A DNA stretch of 64,000 nucleotides from Saprospiraceae bacterium (lineage in GTDB: Bacteria > Bacteroidota > Bacteroidia > Chitinophagales > Saprospiraceae), in assembly GCA_016714785.1 (NCBI GenBank), contig JADKCC010000017.1, positions 146,744 through 210,743 on the forward strand. The letters are read 5' to 3'. Shown here in pieces: positions 37,894 through 48,318 of this stretch. A model generated the notes under the pieces. That model worked only from the letters and a program-made list of their open reading frames with translations, ran no database searches and had not been told where the DNA came from. Positions within the stretch are counted from its first letter, which is position 1. Each line of letters starts with the position of its first letter. Position numbers and translations under genes: made by a program.

Positions 37894-38445
37894 TTATAAA
37901 ACCCTATCATAAAGTTGCCCATCTTCTTCAATCTCACTGTATAGAATATCAAAAGTATGTTTAAACTGATCTCGTGTATCTTCTATTTTGATGCGGGAAA
38001 CTTCAGAGCCGTCTTTTAGTTTCATAATTTCTACTTCAATAAGTTCTTGCTCAGCTACAAGCTGCTTTATCTTCCTTTTATTTTCTTCTATTTTTTCTAA
38101 TAGCCTATTGATTTCCAAAGACTTAGCATCAATATTATTAGCTATTTGATTTTTTAACGCAATAGCAAATTGTTCTTTTTCTCTATTTAAAATATTTTTA
38201 TAATGCTGTACAGTTAACATTAATTTATCTTTGGTCAAACCCATAGTGGATGCAGTTAAAAAAGCGCTTTTAGCTGCTGTGGATTCATCCATACCCATTT
38301 GGGACAATGCTTTGTAAGATTGTTTAAATTTAAGATAGTCAAAATCTTTTTGCTGCCCATCTTTGATGGCTGTGAGCAATTTCATCAATACTTTATCATT
38401 TACATCATTTATTGGAGCAAAAAGGTCTTTCAGATTTATGGTCAT
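37894..38445 (-). CDS. Soluble coiled-coil protein, partner of the membrane coiled-coil gene
   Basis: The 183-residue protein is nearly all helix. The N-terminal part (YLKFKQSYKALSQMGMDEST) looks globular; residues about 85-150 form a coiled coil (NAKSLEINRLLEKIEENKRK-like sequence, then QLVAEQELIEVEIMKL). There is no signal peptide. It leads a two-gene operon with the 36820-37824 membrane protein, and a TATTTTTG box lies at 38470-38477 about 25 bp upstream of its ATG. Function unknown; a scaffold or regulator for the membrane partner is plausible. Confidence 0.7.
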   Translation of the reverse strand: MTINLKDLFAPINDVNDKVLMKLLTAIKDGQQKDFDYLKFKQSYKALSQMGMDESTAAKSAFLTASTMGLTKDKLMLTVQHYKNILNREKEQFAIALKNQIANNIDAKSLEINRLLEKIEENKRKIKQLVAEQELIEVEIMKLKDGSEVSRIKIEDTRDQFKHTFDILYSEIEEDGQLYDRVL

Positions 38446-38553
38446 ATTGTGTTATTCTATTTATAATACAAAAATAGGCAAAGCATTGGTTTTGTTGCAA
38501 TTTATTCGATAAAACAAATCAGAAGTCCTACCAATGCAAGTGTGTAGATGTTT

Positions 38554-39216
38554 TTAATTTTCTTTTTTCCGTATATAATCAAAATGTTTGGTCACAAACC
38601 CATCGAACATTTCATTGTGAACGATACTAGTATTGTCAAAAGGCAAATCATACAAACCTTTGACTGTGCGCTGCCTAGAAGCTTCAAAGAGAGAAACAGC
38701 ACAGGCCACACTAATATTGAGACTTTGAACCATGCCATGCTGAGGAATGATAAAATTGCCGTCCAAACAAGCAAGTGCTGCTTCAGATATACCTTTCTGC
38801 TCATTACCAAACATCAGGGCTACTGGTGCAGTCAAATCTAGTTCGTATAGAGATTGGGATGTTTCACTAAGGTGTGTCCCATAGATTTTATCATATTTGC
38901 GTCTTACTGCATCAATACATTCATAAAGATTGCCAAAATAATGTGCTTTCACCCATTTACGAGCTCCTGACGATGCATTTTTCCCTATCTTTTGTGATAG
39001 AAAGTTATAACTGTGTTCTGAATACAACACATAAATTTCAGAAATCCCAATAGCATCACAGCTTCTGATAACTGCTCCGATATTGTGAGGATCGTGCACA
39101 TTTTCAAGAATTACAGTTAAATTTTGTCTTTTGGCAATTACTTCTTTAAATCTTTGCGCCCTATCATCTGTAATTGTGTCCCTACTAATGAATGATGTTA
39201 AAGTTTCCTTTGCCAT
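38554..39216 (-). CDS. trmH: TrmH family SPOUT RNA methyltransferase
   Basis: The 220-residue protein has the SPOUT motifs: motif 1 ILENVHDPHNIGAVIRSCDA with the Asn-Arg pair, motif 2 VALMFGNEQKGIS and motif 3 IPQHGMVQSLNISVACAVS. It resembles TrmH, which methylates the 2'-OH of G18 in tRNA; a related rRNA target cannot be excluded. Its ATG overlaps the end of the upstream lipoprotein gene by 19 bp, so it is translated from the guaA operon transcript. Confidence 0.87.
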   Translation of the reverse strand: MAKETLTSFISRDTITDDRAQRFKEVIAKRQNLTVILENVHDPHNIGAVIRSCDAIGISEIYVLYSEHSYNFLSQKIGKNASSGARKWVKAHYFGNLYECIDAVRRKYDKIYGTHLSETSQSLYELDLTAPVALMFGNEQKGISEAALACLDGNFIIPQHGMVQSLNISVACAVSLFEASRQRTVKGLYDLPFDNTSIVHNEMFDGFVTKHFDYIRKKEN

Positions 39217-40589
39217 TTGTTTGCTTTAAACTCTATAATATCTAAATGTTTATTTTCGTAAAAATCAAATTTCATGGGATCATTCGCTATCAATGAGTCA
39301 TCAGACTTTGCTTTGCGTATGTCATAAGTACTTTGTAAGTATGAGGTAGCTTCATTATCCAAATAATTTTGAAAATTTTTCCCGTATTTCCAAATATTTC
39401 TACCCAAATATAATATCAAATCATACCCTTTAATAGCATCTGCATTGGGTATTTCACCATATTGATCTAAGTAATCTCGTCTAAATTCTCTAATCTTCCC
39501 ATGGTTTTCATCTACAAAATCAGACATCACAATATGCATTTGGAGAGCATTGTAAAAATCAAAATCCACTTTATCAGATTCATACAAAATAGGCATACCA
39601 AATACAGATATCTGCCTACCGCCTTTCTCCGCTCCTAATCTTCTTAAACATCCATAAATAAAATCTTCATCCGTATATGAATAATTAGGTATTATGATGG
39701 CTTTAATTTTTGGATTTTTAAATAATCGATAGAAAGCTGAAGAGCCGTTGTCTAAACTATCTGAAGACACAAAATAAGGAAAATAAAAATCTTTGGCTTT
39801 GGATGCTGTAGCGTCTTGAAAATATTTTATCCAAGAATTGGTGTCCTTGTTATTCTTACCAATTATAGCAACTTCACCAGCTTGGAAGGTTGAAGATGTG
39901 TTTTCTGCCAGTTTAATAAAGTGTTCTTTTAGATTGGGTTTCATCTGTAGGTAGTAAGGATTTTCATTGGTCAGTTTGGTACTTGTCTGCCATGGAGATA
40001 CCAATGGAATACGTTTGGTTTTACACGCCTCTGTCAATAGTTTTAAATCTTCTCGCTCAAATGGGCCTATAATCAAATCTGTATCTTCGGTAGTTAACGA
40101 TCCAATTTGCTCACTGATTTTAAATGCTCCCTCTTCAGTGTCTATCACTTGCACATTCAACTTTACACCTTCTTCGTTCAAGGTTTCAAAAGCTTTCAGC
40201 GCTCCAGCATAAAAGTGTACAAATCTGGAAGCAAATGGATCAGAAATATTGTCAGAATTTAATGGTATTAATAGCTTCACGTTGTATTTTGGTCGGAAAT
40301 CAGCTCCTAAAAAATCATCAGATATTGTTTTGCTATTGATGGTAATTGGAGACTTTTCTGCAGATATATCTGTCCAAACAATAGTGTCCACCTTATCTTT
40401 TTGATAGGCTACATTGGGCAAAATTGTATCTTTTTTGATCAAAGGTGTTTTTGACTCCGCTTTAACTACTTGTGTTTTCTCTTTTTTCACAGTACTTTTC
40501 GGAACTGAACAAGAAGTAAAACTTAACAATAACAATAATAGAAAACTATTCCCACTCAATAGTTGCAGGTGGTTTGGTGCTGATGTCAT
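39198..40589 (-). CDS. Lipoprotein with a periplasmic-binding (ABC substrate-binding type) fold
   Basis: The 463-residue product has a leader ending in the lipobox LSFTSCSV. Mature residues about 100-440 show the type I periplasmic-binding fold: [59 protein letters not shown] and [13 protein letters not shown]. This layout resembles amino-acid binding proteins and LpoA-type PBP activators. No transporter genes are nearby. The start at 40589 lies 44 bp inside the end of guaA; a TTG at 40559 is an alternative. Its stop overlaps trmH by 19 bp. Confidence 0.75.
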   Translation of the reverse strand: MTSAPNHLQLLSGNSFLLLLLLSFTSCSVPKSTVKKEKTQVVKAESKTPLIKKDTILPNVAYQKDKVDTIVWTDISAEKSPITINSKTISDDFLGADFRPKYNVKLLIPLNSDNISDPFASRFVHFYAGALKAFETLNEEGVKLNVQVIDTEEGAFKISEQIGSLTTEDTDLIIGPFEREDLKLLTEACKTKRIPLVSPWQTSTKLTNENPYYLQMKPNLKEHFIKLAENTSSTFQAGEVAIIGKNNKDTNSWIKYFQDATASKAKDFYFPYFVSSDSLDNGSSAFYRLFKNPKIKAIIIPNYSYTDEDFIYGCLRRLGAEKGGRQISVFGMPILYESDKVDFDFYNALQMHIVMSDFVDENHGKIREFRRDYLDQYGEIPNADAIKGYDLILYLGRNIWKYGKNFQNYLDNEATSYLQSTYDIRKAKSDDSLIANDPMKFDFYENKHLDIIEFKANKWQRKL

Positions 40590-42078
40590 AGACTACTCTG
40601 TTTATTCCTTTTACTTGATTGATAATATCACTCGAAATGCTTGCTAGCAATTCATAAGGTAGATGACTCCATTCAGCGGTCATTCCATCTATAGAATTGA
40701 CACATCTTAATGCTACTGTAAATTCATACGTTCGCTCATCTCCCATCACACCGACAGACTGAACTGGAAGTAAAATAGCACCAGCTTGCCATACTTTATC
40801 GTACCATCCTGAATTTTGGAGATGGTTGGTAAAAATCTTGTCTGCCTCTTGACAAAGTCTAACCTTCTCTCTAGTGATTTCGCCCAAAACTCTAATACCT
40901 AAACCCGGGCCTGGAAATGGGTGCCGATTAAGCAGGTGAGCTGGAACACCTAATTCTTTCCCAACTTTCCTTACTTCATCTTTAAATAGCATCCTTAATG
41001 GCTCTACTAAGTTAAGTTTAAGTTTATCTGGCAATCCACCTACGTTATGATGTGATTTTATAGTGACAGAAGGGCCATGTACTGATACTGATTCGATCAC
41101 GTCTGGATATATTGTACCTTGACCTAGCCATTTTACTGCTGGCATTTGATGAGACTCGTCTTCGAAAACATCAATAAACAATTTACCAATGACTTTTCTT
41201 TTTGCTTCTGGTTCTGATATTCCAGTAAGTGCATCTAAGAAGAGATCATTGGCTTTGACTCCTTTTATATTTAATCCCATACCTTCATAAGACTTCAACA
41301 CTTCTTCAAACTCATCCTTACGCAACAATCCATTATCAATGAATATACAATGCAAGCGTGAGCCTATTGCGCGATGTATCAAAGAAGCAGCAACAGTTGA
41401 ATCCACGCCACCTGAAAGTCCCATCATTACTTCGTCTTCACCTAGAGTCTCTTTGAGACGAGCTACTGTTTCTGTTACCATAGACGCAGGTGTCCAATTA
41501 GCTGGACAACCAGCTATCTCGTGAACGAAATTGTATAATATATCTTTGCCCTGAATGCTATGCGTAACTTCTGGATGAAACTGAAGACAATATATGGGAT
41601 AATTATAATACCCATCATTTGATTTGTAAGCTGCTACAATCTCCGATGTTTTGGCTATGATCTCAAAACCATCAGGTACTTTTGTAATAGAATCCCCATG
41701 AGACATCCACACCTGAGAGCTACTTTCTAAATTATTAAACAATGGATCTGGTATAATACCATTCATGATAGCTTTTCCGTATTCTCTTTTGTCAGATTTC
41801 AACACTTGACCACCTAACTTATGAGATATGAGTTGCGCGCCATAACAAACACCTAATACTGGGTATTTATTGATTATAGTGTCAAGGTCAAAATCAAGTG
41901 CATTATCGTCCAAAACAGAAAATGGGCTTCCTGATAAGACTACTGCCTTTACATCACTTCTATTTGGAAACTTATTAAATGGGTAAATCTCACAATATAC
42001 ATTCAACTCTCTGAGTCTTCGGGCAATTAACTGAGTGTATTGGGATCCAAAATCAAGTATTACAACTAATTCGTTCAT
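40546..42078 (-). CDS. guaA: GMP synthase (glutamine-hydrolysing)
   Basis: GuaA aminates XMP to GMP. The glutamine amidotransferase domain has [15 protein letters not shown] at the start, the nucleophile in [10 protein letters not shown] and the His-Glu in QFHPEVTHS. The ATP-pyrophosphatase domain has [14 protein letters not shown], and the C-terminal dimerisation domain has [18 protein letters not shown] and ends [14 protein letters not shown] ([11 protein letters not shown]). I chose ATG 42078, which gives the family start ([13 protein letters not shown]); GTG at 42084 overlaps the promoter box. The TATCTTTG box ends only five bases before the ATG, so the mRNA may be leaderless. Two overlapping genes follow. 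Confidence 0.96.
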   Translation of the reverse strand: MNELVVILDFGSQYTQLIARRLRELNVYCEIYPFNKFPNRSDVKAVVLSGSPFSVLDDNALDFDLDTIINKYPVLGVCYGAQLISHKLGGQVLKSDKREYGKAIMNGIIPDPLFNNLESSSQVWMSHGDSITKVPDGFEIIAKTSEIVAAYKSNDGYYNYPIYCLQFHPEVTHSIQGKDILYNFVHEIAGCPANWTPASMVTETVARLKETLGEDEVMMGLSGGVDSTVAASLIHRAIGSRLHCIFIDNGLLRKDEFEEVLKSYEGMGLNIKGVKANDLFLDALTGISEPEAKRKVIGKLFIDVFEDESHQMPAVKWLGQGTIYPDVIESVSVHGPSVTIKSHHNVGGLPDKLKLNLVEPLRMLFKDEVRKVGKELGVPAHLLNRHPFPGPGLGIRVLGEITREKVRLCQEADKIFTNHLQNSGWYDKVWQAGAILLPVQSVGVMGDERTYEFTVALRCVNSIDGMTAEWSHLPYELLASISSDIINQVKGINRVVYDISTKPPATIEWE

Positions 42079-42083
42079 GCGCA

Positions 42084-42091
42084 CAAAGATA
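42084..42091 (-). promoter_or_regulatory. Putative -7 box (TATCTTTG) for guaA, implying a leaderless mRNA
   Basis: The minus strand reads TATCTTTGTGCGCATG. With the usual spacing, transcription would start at or within a base or two of the guaA ATG. Confidence 0.45.
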
Positions 42092-42309
42092 CTATCTTCT
42101 ATATATTTTTGTTACATTGCATTCAAAATTATTAAGCTCACTTTGAATAGTTGTGAAAAAAAACATAAATATACCTGCAAGACTATTGCTTTAGATAGCA
42201 CACCGTAATTATGCCAATGTAATTATGCCACTTTTTAGTAGGAAAGATTAAAAAACGATTTTAATACCAGTAAATAATATCTGATTACCTTTAGAATAAA
42301 ACAATAGAC

Positions 42310-42876
42310 CTATTTTAAAAAATGTATCTTTATTTCATTTACGTCAATCTCACCATGGAGAGACTCTATCTTCACCCTTTCTGGATCTATTCCCCTTATT
42401 TTAAAATAAGATCTTATTGAGTTTAATCTATTTTTAGTGATCAAACCACTCTCTAAAGTTGATAAAGATACTAATACAACATTTTCACCTTTGGCATTTC
42501 GAAGATGGAGTACGATTTCTTCCAATAAATTAATCGCTTCATCTGACAACGTAGCATGATTTTGCTCAAATTTTACTAATTTATATTCAGAAGAAAATAT
42601 GGAATATGCTTGACTACTAGCTGGTTGTTTTTCCACTTTTGTACTTTCTGAAGCTATAAACTGTCCATAATCCTGCACTTTGAGTGTAAACCCTTTCAAA
42701 TAATCAGGCTGTTCGCTAATGATTTTATTGACATTTCCATCTGATGTAATCTCTGCTTCTACTGCTTTTGAGTTATAGAGTATTATAGCATTTTTAGTGT
42801 CTTGAGATGTTACTGTAAGGCTTGCCATAAACAAGACAAACAATAACACAAACTGGGGGAAATTCGTGTTGTTCAT
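42310..42876 (-). CDS. Exported protein of unknown function, possibly OmpA-like
   Basis: The 188-residue product has a signal peptide (FVLLFVLFMASLTVTSQ). The mature N-terminal half is not recognisable. The C-terminal half (KFEQNHATLSDEAINLLEEI, NRLNSIRSYFKIRGIDPERV) has the spacing of an OmpA-like peptidoglycan-binding domain but lacks the clear family residues, so this is a weak call. It follows nusB by 28 bp on the same strand and is likely on its transcript. Confidence 0.65.
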   Translation of the reverse strand: MNNTNFPQFVLLFVLFMASLTVTSQDTKNAIILYNSKAVEAEITSDGNVNKIISEQPDYLKGFTLKVQDYGQFIASESTKVEKQPASSQAYSIFSSEYKLVKFEQNHATLSDEAINLLEEIVLHLRNAKGENVVLVSLSTLESGLITKNRLNSIRSYFKIRGIDPERVKIESLHGEIDVNEIKIHFLK

Positions 42877-42904
42877 GATATGGATTATTAATTATCAAAA
42901 AATA

Positions 42905-43843
42905 TTATTCATCTAATAAGCCTCGCCCTTCTTTGACGATTAGGCTCTTTGATTTCAAATCACTTAAAAGTTTATCCAAAATTCCATTTACAAACTCCTT
43001 ACTTTTAGAAGTGCTGTAACTTTTTGCCAATTCTACGTACTCATTGAGTGTCACTTTGGTCGGAATAGTAGGACAATATATAAATTCGCACAAAGCCATT
43101 TTAAGCATAATCATATCTAAAATTGCAACTCTGTCAGCGTCCCAATTCTTTAATACAGGCTCTATTAACTTTAATAACGCATCATTGTCACTAAAAGTTT
43201 TATTTAAGAGAAATTCCCCATATTGTTTGCAAGTTTCTTCATCTGGATAATGCTCCATTATGAAATTTTCATCATCTGATGGTAGCACTTTAAATACTTT
43301 TTTGATGGTACCAATGATGAGAGACTTATCATCTTCCCAGTTAGCATAATGATCTTCAATGATCTCGTTGAACAGCTCACTACGGCGACAAAACCTGAAT
43401 AATTCCAATAACATTTCTAGATTTTCTTCGTTGTCAGTCTCCTTACTTAAAAACTGGGTGTAAGAATCTTCTTTACAAAATTCAAAATAAATTGACCTAA
43501 AATGATCCTTATCTACTTTCTGAGCAAATCCTTTCTTCTCAAACTTCTGTTGAATAAATTTATTTTTAACCAAACCTTGAATCATAGAATTGTTCCAAAG
43601 TTTAGGTGTAAATACTTTATCCAATTCAGAAGGCAAATGTTTTGCTTTCCTTTTTTCATAATCATCTGTAGCAGTACGGGTTATATTGATAAGATTGTAT
43701 AACGAGAAAAGCAAAAGATCAAAACTATCTTCTATTTTTTTCCAATATTCTCTTACTGTAGCCTTTTGATCAAGTGATTCATCCCTGTTCTGCGCATACA
43801 AGACTTGCATTACCTTTACCCTTACGTTTCTTCTGCTTAGCAT
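42905..43843 (-). CDS. nusB: Transcription antitermination protein NusB, long Bacteroidota form
   Basis: NusB with NusE binds boxA RNA in rRNA antitermination. At 312 residues it is about twice the length of the E. coli protein, as usual in Bacteroidota. The start SRRNVRVKVMQVLYAQNR matches the family N-terminus. The NusB core is C-terminal: ILDMIMLKMALCEFIYCP, IPTKVTLNEYVELAKSYS and EFVNGILDKLLSD. The middle 140 residues form an extra helical region. A good promoter lies upstream (43900-43929). A small exported protein gene follows. Confidence 0.93.
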   Translation of the reverse strand: MLSRRNVRVKVMQVLYAQNRDESLDQKATVREYWKKIEDSFDLLLFSLYNLINITRTATDDYEKRKAKHLPSELDKVFTPKLWNNSMIQGLVKNKFIQQKFEKKGFAQKVDKDHFRSIYFEFCKEDSYTQFLSKETDNEENLEMLLELFRFCRRSELFNEIIEDHYANWEDDKSLIIGTIKKVFKVLPSDDENFIMEHYPDEETCKQYGEFLLNKTFSDNDALLKLIEPVLKNWDADRVAILDMIMLKMALCEFIYCPTIPTKVTLNEYVELAKSYSTSKSKEFVNGILDKLLSDLKSKSLIVKEGRGLLDE

Positions 43844-43899
43844 TCTATTAAATTACTTTTAATTTCAGATATTTCTCCTCAAGGAGCACATATAAAGTG

Positions 43900-43929
43900 C
43901 AAATATACTCATCCGTTTTAAATTACAAA
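43900..43929 (-). promoter_or_regulatory. Promoter of nusB with both -33 and -7 elements
   Basis: On the minus strand TTTG (43926-43929) is followed after 18 bases by TATATTTG (43900-43907), the full Bacteroidota consensus. The predicted transcript has a leader of about 50 bases. This is the best promoter match I found in the window. Confidence 0.6.
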
Positions 43930-44078
43930 TTATTTATATTTGTTATTTTAAAATTAAAGTTATTTTTATTGTTAACCGCTACCATAATAATTGACTTTTC
44001 TAGATATAGAATAAATTAATATGGATTCTATTATACAATCAAAACTCCTTCAATAAAAATATATCTGAAATTATCACA

Positions 44079-47000
44079 TCATCTTATCAATGTTACATTT
44101 CCTCTTTTTCTATATTCCTCTGCATTTATACATAATACTCTAAGGTAATAGGCATAAGTATCTGGTGCTAAATCTACACCATTAAACGTCCCGTCCCATC
44201 CTTTATTGATATCATCAGTCTTAAATATTTCTTGGCCCCATCTATTGTAAATGATTAGTTCCATTTCATCAATAAAATTACTTCTCGCGATAAATATATC
44301 ATTATTTTTATCGCCGTTAGGTGTAAATGCATTCGGTATAAATACATCAGTATCATCACATTTAGCTGTCCTTACTGTCACTGTTACTTCATCTGTTGCT
44401 GTACAACCATTTTGGTCAGTGACGGTCACTTGATATTTAGTGGTCTCTGAAGGGCTTACAGTTATCGTATCTCCTGTCTCTCCTGTACTCCAATTATAAA
44501 AAGCTCCGACCAATCTATCTTTGATAAAAATATCTAAATCTTGGCCCTCATATATGAAAAAATCAGGCTCTGCATCTACATCAATAGTTACTATATCGCC
44601 TGCCATCACTGCTACATCCAAATTTTGTTTACATCCACTTGATTTTTTCGTAACCAAGACATTTACAGTCTTATCAGCTGTAACTTTCAAAACTGGGCTT
44701 GCCGTATTCCCGCCTGAAACAATGCAATCTGCTGGTGTCCAAAGAAAATTATAATCAGAAGGATTGGTTATGTTTAAATTTACCTGCGTTGGAACTTCCA
44801 GACATATTATATTTGGAACAGTCACATCAAAAGCAAATGGTTGTGTAATTTTGGGTTTTATGTATGAAGTATCTATACATCCTGTATTCAAATGCTTGAG
44901 CACAAGTTGCAATTCTTTACCCTCTATCGGCAATACAGTTGGTGATGTCGTATTGCTCCCAGATACTATACATGCTGCCGGGGACCATGATATTTCATAA
45001 TCTACTGCTGGATCTATATTTAGCGTGATTTTTGTCGGCTCATTTACACATAGACTATCTTTGGTATCCACACTAAAAATAAATCTAAAAACACTAATAG
45101 CAATGGTGTCTGCATCCGTACAACCATAAATATCTTTACCTTTCAATATGTATTTTACATCATCACTTACCACCGGCTTAAATATATTATTGGTAGTCAA
45201 TGTATTACCATTGATATCACACCATTGATATTGTACATCTACAAGATTTGCTGTCGCATTCAGGATTATGCTGTCACCTACACAAATTGTTCGATCTGGT
45301 ATCGGATTCAAATTTATCTGAGGATTGATTACGATTTCTTTCACCACATCTTTGAATGGGCAAACATTGACAATATTCGAAAGTTTGACAGTGTAGATGC
45401 CACCATCTGGGTAAATATAACAAGGTTTTTTCTCCAATGAACGGTCATCGTTGGTAGTAGGATCGCCAAAATCCCAACTAATGAACCCATTAAAACTTTC
45501 ATTGTGCTCAAAACAAATTTGGTACAAACCACATTCGGTTAGTGTAAAACTAAAGTCAGTAATTGGGTTTTCAACAATATTGAATTTAACTGAATCTCTT
45601 AATGTACATCCAAACTGATTTTTTACATTAAAGAATAACACAAATGGTGCTGTTTCATTAGGTCCAACACCTACCTGAGGTTCTGACGAATTTCCACCTG
45701 AGATGATGTGCGAATCATTTTCCCATATATATTGATTTTGATGATAATCTATCAAATTTAAAGTCAATATTCTGGTTGTATCTTCCCTACAAATAGTAAA
45801 AGGCGACAAATCATCTATGGCAGGAGTTTCATTTTTCACTTTAAACATAGCTGGTTCAGTGGCACAAGCTTCTCCAACAAACGTTACGTAGTATGTTTGT
45901 TCTTTACCAATAAAAGATAAATTTACCGTACTACCTGTGGCAATTTCCGTAGTAATCGAGGGGTCAGTTCCCCATGAATATGTGCCAATACCTATACCTC
46001 CAGACGCATTCAACGTAATATTACCATCACAAGTAACAGAATCTGAAACTATATTTAACGTTATACCTCCAGCCAAGGCTTTAACATCTACTTCGCCAGT
46101 TACAGTACAGAGGCCATCTGTTACTGTAACTTGATAAGTCCTATTGATGTCTGAAAATACTTTGGGATTAGATGGATCTGACAGATCTAGTCCATCAGTC
46201 GGTGACCAAGTATAAGTCCAATCGGGATTGGCATTGGTGATGATGGTTTTGGATTCATCTGGACATAAAATAATCGGACCAGCTGCAAATTTTATGGTAG
46301 CAAATGGGCCAGGCAAAGAACTTTGCAATATCCTATCTATACATCCATTGGCGTATTGTGTATTCATACTAAAGACAAGAAGACTATCCTTAGGTATGAC
46401 TACTTCTATAATCGTTCCTGAATAACCATTTTGATTGGTAATAATTCCAGCATTCCAAGATATATCAGATAGTGCTATACCATTTGATAATGTATCAATA
46501 TATTGAATCTTTATCGTAACATTTTCATCATCAGGACAATCAACTGGAAATACAGCGACATCAGATTGAGGAATTAAAATACTTAAATCAAAATTTTTGG
46601 TCAATTCGGTCTCACAATTTCCTACAAAATCATTCAATAATGTCACTGAAAATTGTTTGGTATCTTGTGGTATATTTACCGAAAGTGGATTTCCTATATA
46701 AGTTTGATTATCTACCGTCCAAATCGATCTTTCTATGGTTGCATAAGGGTTTAATGGTGCAGAGAGATTGGTCAACTTTATCTCTGCAAGTCCTTCGGAG
46801 GGACATCCTAATAGTTCAAATTCAAAATCAATTTTAGGAATAATATCATCTATTGAAATTATTTTATTAAGTTTTGTTTTACAACCATTGCTAGTTAATA
46901 TTTCCAAAACAACTGAAATCTCGCCCGAATAAGACAGAATTATAATGGGAGATTCACCACTATATTTTTTGGTTTGACCACTTTGTGTAATTTCCCAATT

Positions 47001-48302
47001 CCAATCAGTGATCCCGTATCCGGGTTCATCAAAAGTGGACTTATCTTGTAGAGACAAAGTGATACTATCTTTAGCTGGATCACAACTAGATAATGAGTAA
47101 GTAAAATCTGGTACAATTTTATTTTCAAATACAGCTACGGTCTGCAATATAGTATCAAAACACTGGTCAGTGCCTCTTACTGCCAAAAGGCGAACATTAT
47201 AAATTCCTGATGAAGGAAATGTAAATATTGGATCCTTATCAGTGGATTTAAAAGTCGTGCCTGTACTTGGGTAATTAAAATCCCAAGAATAAGAACTGGA
47301 AGCTAAACTATTGTTGTAAAACTCAACTGTTAATCCATCACATTCTGTTTCGGATGTAGTAAACCTTGCTCGTGGTGGCTGACTACAAACTCTTACATTG
47401 AATTGAAAATCTCGTCTAACAACACTAAGAAGCTCACCATTTCTGTATTCTTCTACACATACGCCTACCAAAAATTGTCCAACAAGATTGGGCATGGCAG
47501 TCATTATACCTGTATTTCTATCGATCTTTAGTGGCACGCCTCCCATCAAATCATTCAATGTATATGGCGGTGCTAAAAATACATTCTGATACGGCGGAAA
47601 ACTTGGTGGTTGAGGCGTATTGTCTATTATCGTTGCTCCTGAATTTGGCACACAAAGTTTATAAACTAATGAATCACCTTCTTTATCAGTAGCTGAATGG
47701 TCAAACTCTAGTGGTTTATCAGCACATATATACACATCAGGCCATTTTTTGAATACTGGCGATGTGTTCCTTAACTGCATAGCTTTATCTCCAATGGCAA
47801 CCCAGTAAGTACTTCCAGTTTCTAAAGGGTCCATAATGTTATTTAATGATGCATTTCTACAGCATCTCTGATATGCTAAGATGTATCCTCCTATTCGAGA
47901 AGGCAAATTAACAAATCCCTGATAAGTAGTCTCATGAACACAAACCTGCGTACCTTCAAATCCACAGTCAGATTGGATAAATTCATTCAAAGTATCTGAA
48001 GCCATAAATGGTATGAATATCTGACCATTCACTAGTTCAGGCAACCATTTGGCCAATTCCCCACCCGCAGTGAACACGCCAATGGATGCAGGATCATCAA
48101 ATTCAGCTTCGGGCGAGCCTAAGAAACAGTCTCTTCGCAATGTAAGCTTTACCTGGTAAGTTGTGCCAGTAATGTGACGATAAGTCATTTCACCACCTAC
48201 AATATGTGTAGCGGAAACTTGCTCACAAACACCTGTAAAAAACCAAAATCCTGCTACCAGAAATATCAGTTTCGATATATTTTTAAATGATATATTTGAC
48301 AT
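44079..48302 (-). CDS. Giant multidomain surface protein with type B T9SS (gliding-associated) C-terminal domain
   Basis: The 1407-residue protein has a signal peptide and a mature start THIVGGEMTYRHITGTTYQV, a domain that opens many Bacteroidota gliding-associated proteins. PKD-like domains follow (YSWDFNYPSTGTTFKS near 340, ISWDFGDPTTNDDRS near 930), with many Ig-like beta domains between. The end has the type B sorting domain: VFIPNAFTPNGDKNNDIF, LIIYNRWGQEIFKTD, GWDGTFNGVDLAPDTYAYYLRV. Type B cargo crosses through the T9SS and is held by a PorP/SprF-type partner; one lies two genes upstream. Probable roles are adhesion or motility on surfaces. Confidence 0.92.
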   Translation of the reverse strand: MSNISFKNISKLIFLVAGFWFFTGVCEQVSATHIVGGEMTYRHITGTTYQVKLTLRRDCFLGSPEAEFDDPASIGVFTAGGELAKWLPELVNGQIFIPFMASDTLNEFIQSDCGFEGTQVCVHETTYQGFVNLPSRIGGYILAYQRCCRNASLNNIMDPLETGSTYWVAIGDKAMQLRNTSPVFKKWPDVYICADKPLEFDHSATDKEGDSLVYKLCVPNSGATIIDNTPQPPSFPPYQNVFLAPPYTLNDLMGGVPLKIDRNTGIMTAMPNLVGQFLVGVCVEEYRNGELLSVVRRDFQFNVRVCSQPPRARFTTSETECDGLTVEFYNNSLASSSYSWDFNYPSTGTTFKSTDKDPIFTFPSSGIYNVRLLAVRGTDQCFDTILQTVAVFENKIVPDFTYSLSSCDPAKDSITLSLQDKSTFDEPGYGITDWNWEITQSGQTKKYSGESPIIILSYSGEISVVLEILTSNGCKTKLNKIISIDDIIPKIDFEFELLGCPSEGLAEIKLTNLSAPLNPYATIERSIWTVDNQTYIGNPLSVNIPQDTKQFSVTLLNDFVGNCETELTKNFDLSILIPQSDVAVFPVDCPDDENVTIKIQYIDTLSNGIALSDISWNAGIITNQNGYSGTIIEVVIPKDSLLVFSMNTQYANGCIDRILQSSLPGPFATIKFAAGPIILCPDESKTIITNANPDWTYTWSPTDGLDLSDPSNPKVFSDINRTYQVTVTDGLCTVTGEVDVKALAGGITLNIVSDSVTCDGNITLNASGGIGIGTYSWGTDPSITTEIATGSTVNLSFIGKEQTYYVTFVGEACATEPAMFKVKNETPAIDDLSPFTICREDTTRILTLNLIDYHQNQYIWENDSHIISGGNSSEPQVGVGPNETAPFVLFFNVKNQFGCTLRDSVKFNIVENPITDFSFTLTECGLYQICFEHNESFNGFISWDFGDPTTNDDRSLEKKPCYIYPDGGIYTVKLSNIVNVCPFKDVVKEIVINPQINLNPIPDRTICVGDSIILNATANLVDVQYQWCDINGNTLTTNNIFKPVVSDDVKYILKGKDIYGCTDADTIAISVFRFIFSVDTKDSLCVNEPTKITLNIDPAVDYEISWSPAACIVSGSNTTSPTVLPIEGKELQLVLKHLNTGCIDTSYIKPKITQPFAFDVTVPNIICLEVPTQVNLNITNPSDYNFLWTPADCIVSGGNTASPVLKVTADKTVNVLVTKKSSGCKQNLDVAVMAGDIVTIDVDAEPDFFIYEGQDLDIFIKDRLVGAFYNWSTGETGDTITVSPSETTKYQVTVTDQNGCTATDEVTVTVRTAKCDDTDVFIPNAFTPNGDKNNDIFIARSNFIDEMELIIYNRWGQEIFKTDDINKGWDGTFNGVDLAPDTYAYYLRVLCINAEEYRKRGNVTLIR

Positions 48303-48318
48303 ATTTAATGGTATTAAC

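Noticed and set aside
42200..42230. Direct repeat of GTAATTATGCCA between guaA and the exported protein gene
   Set aside because: Two short AT-rich copies could easily arise by chance; no dyad or known operator form.
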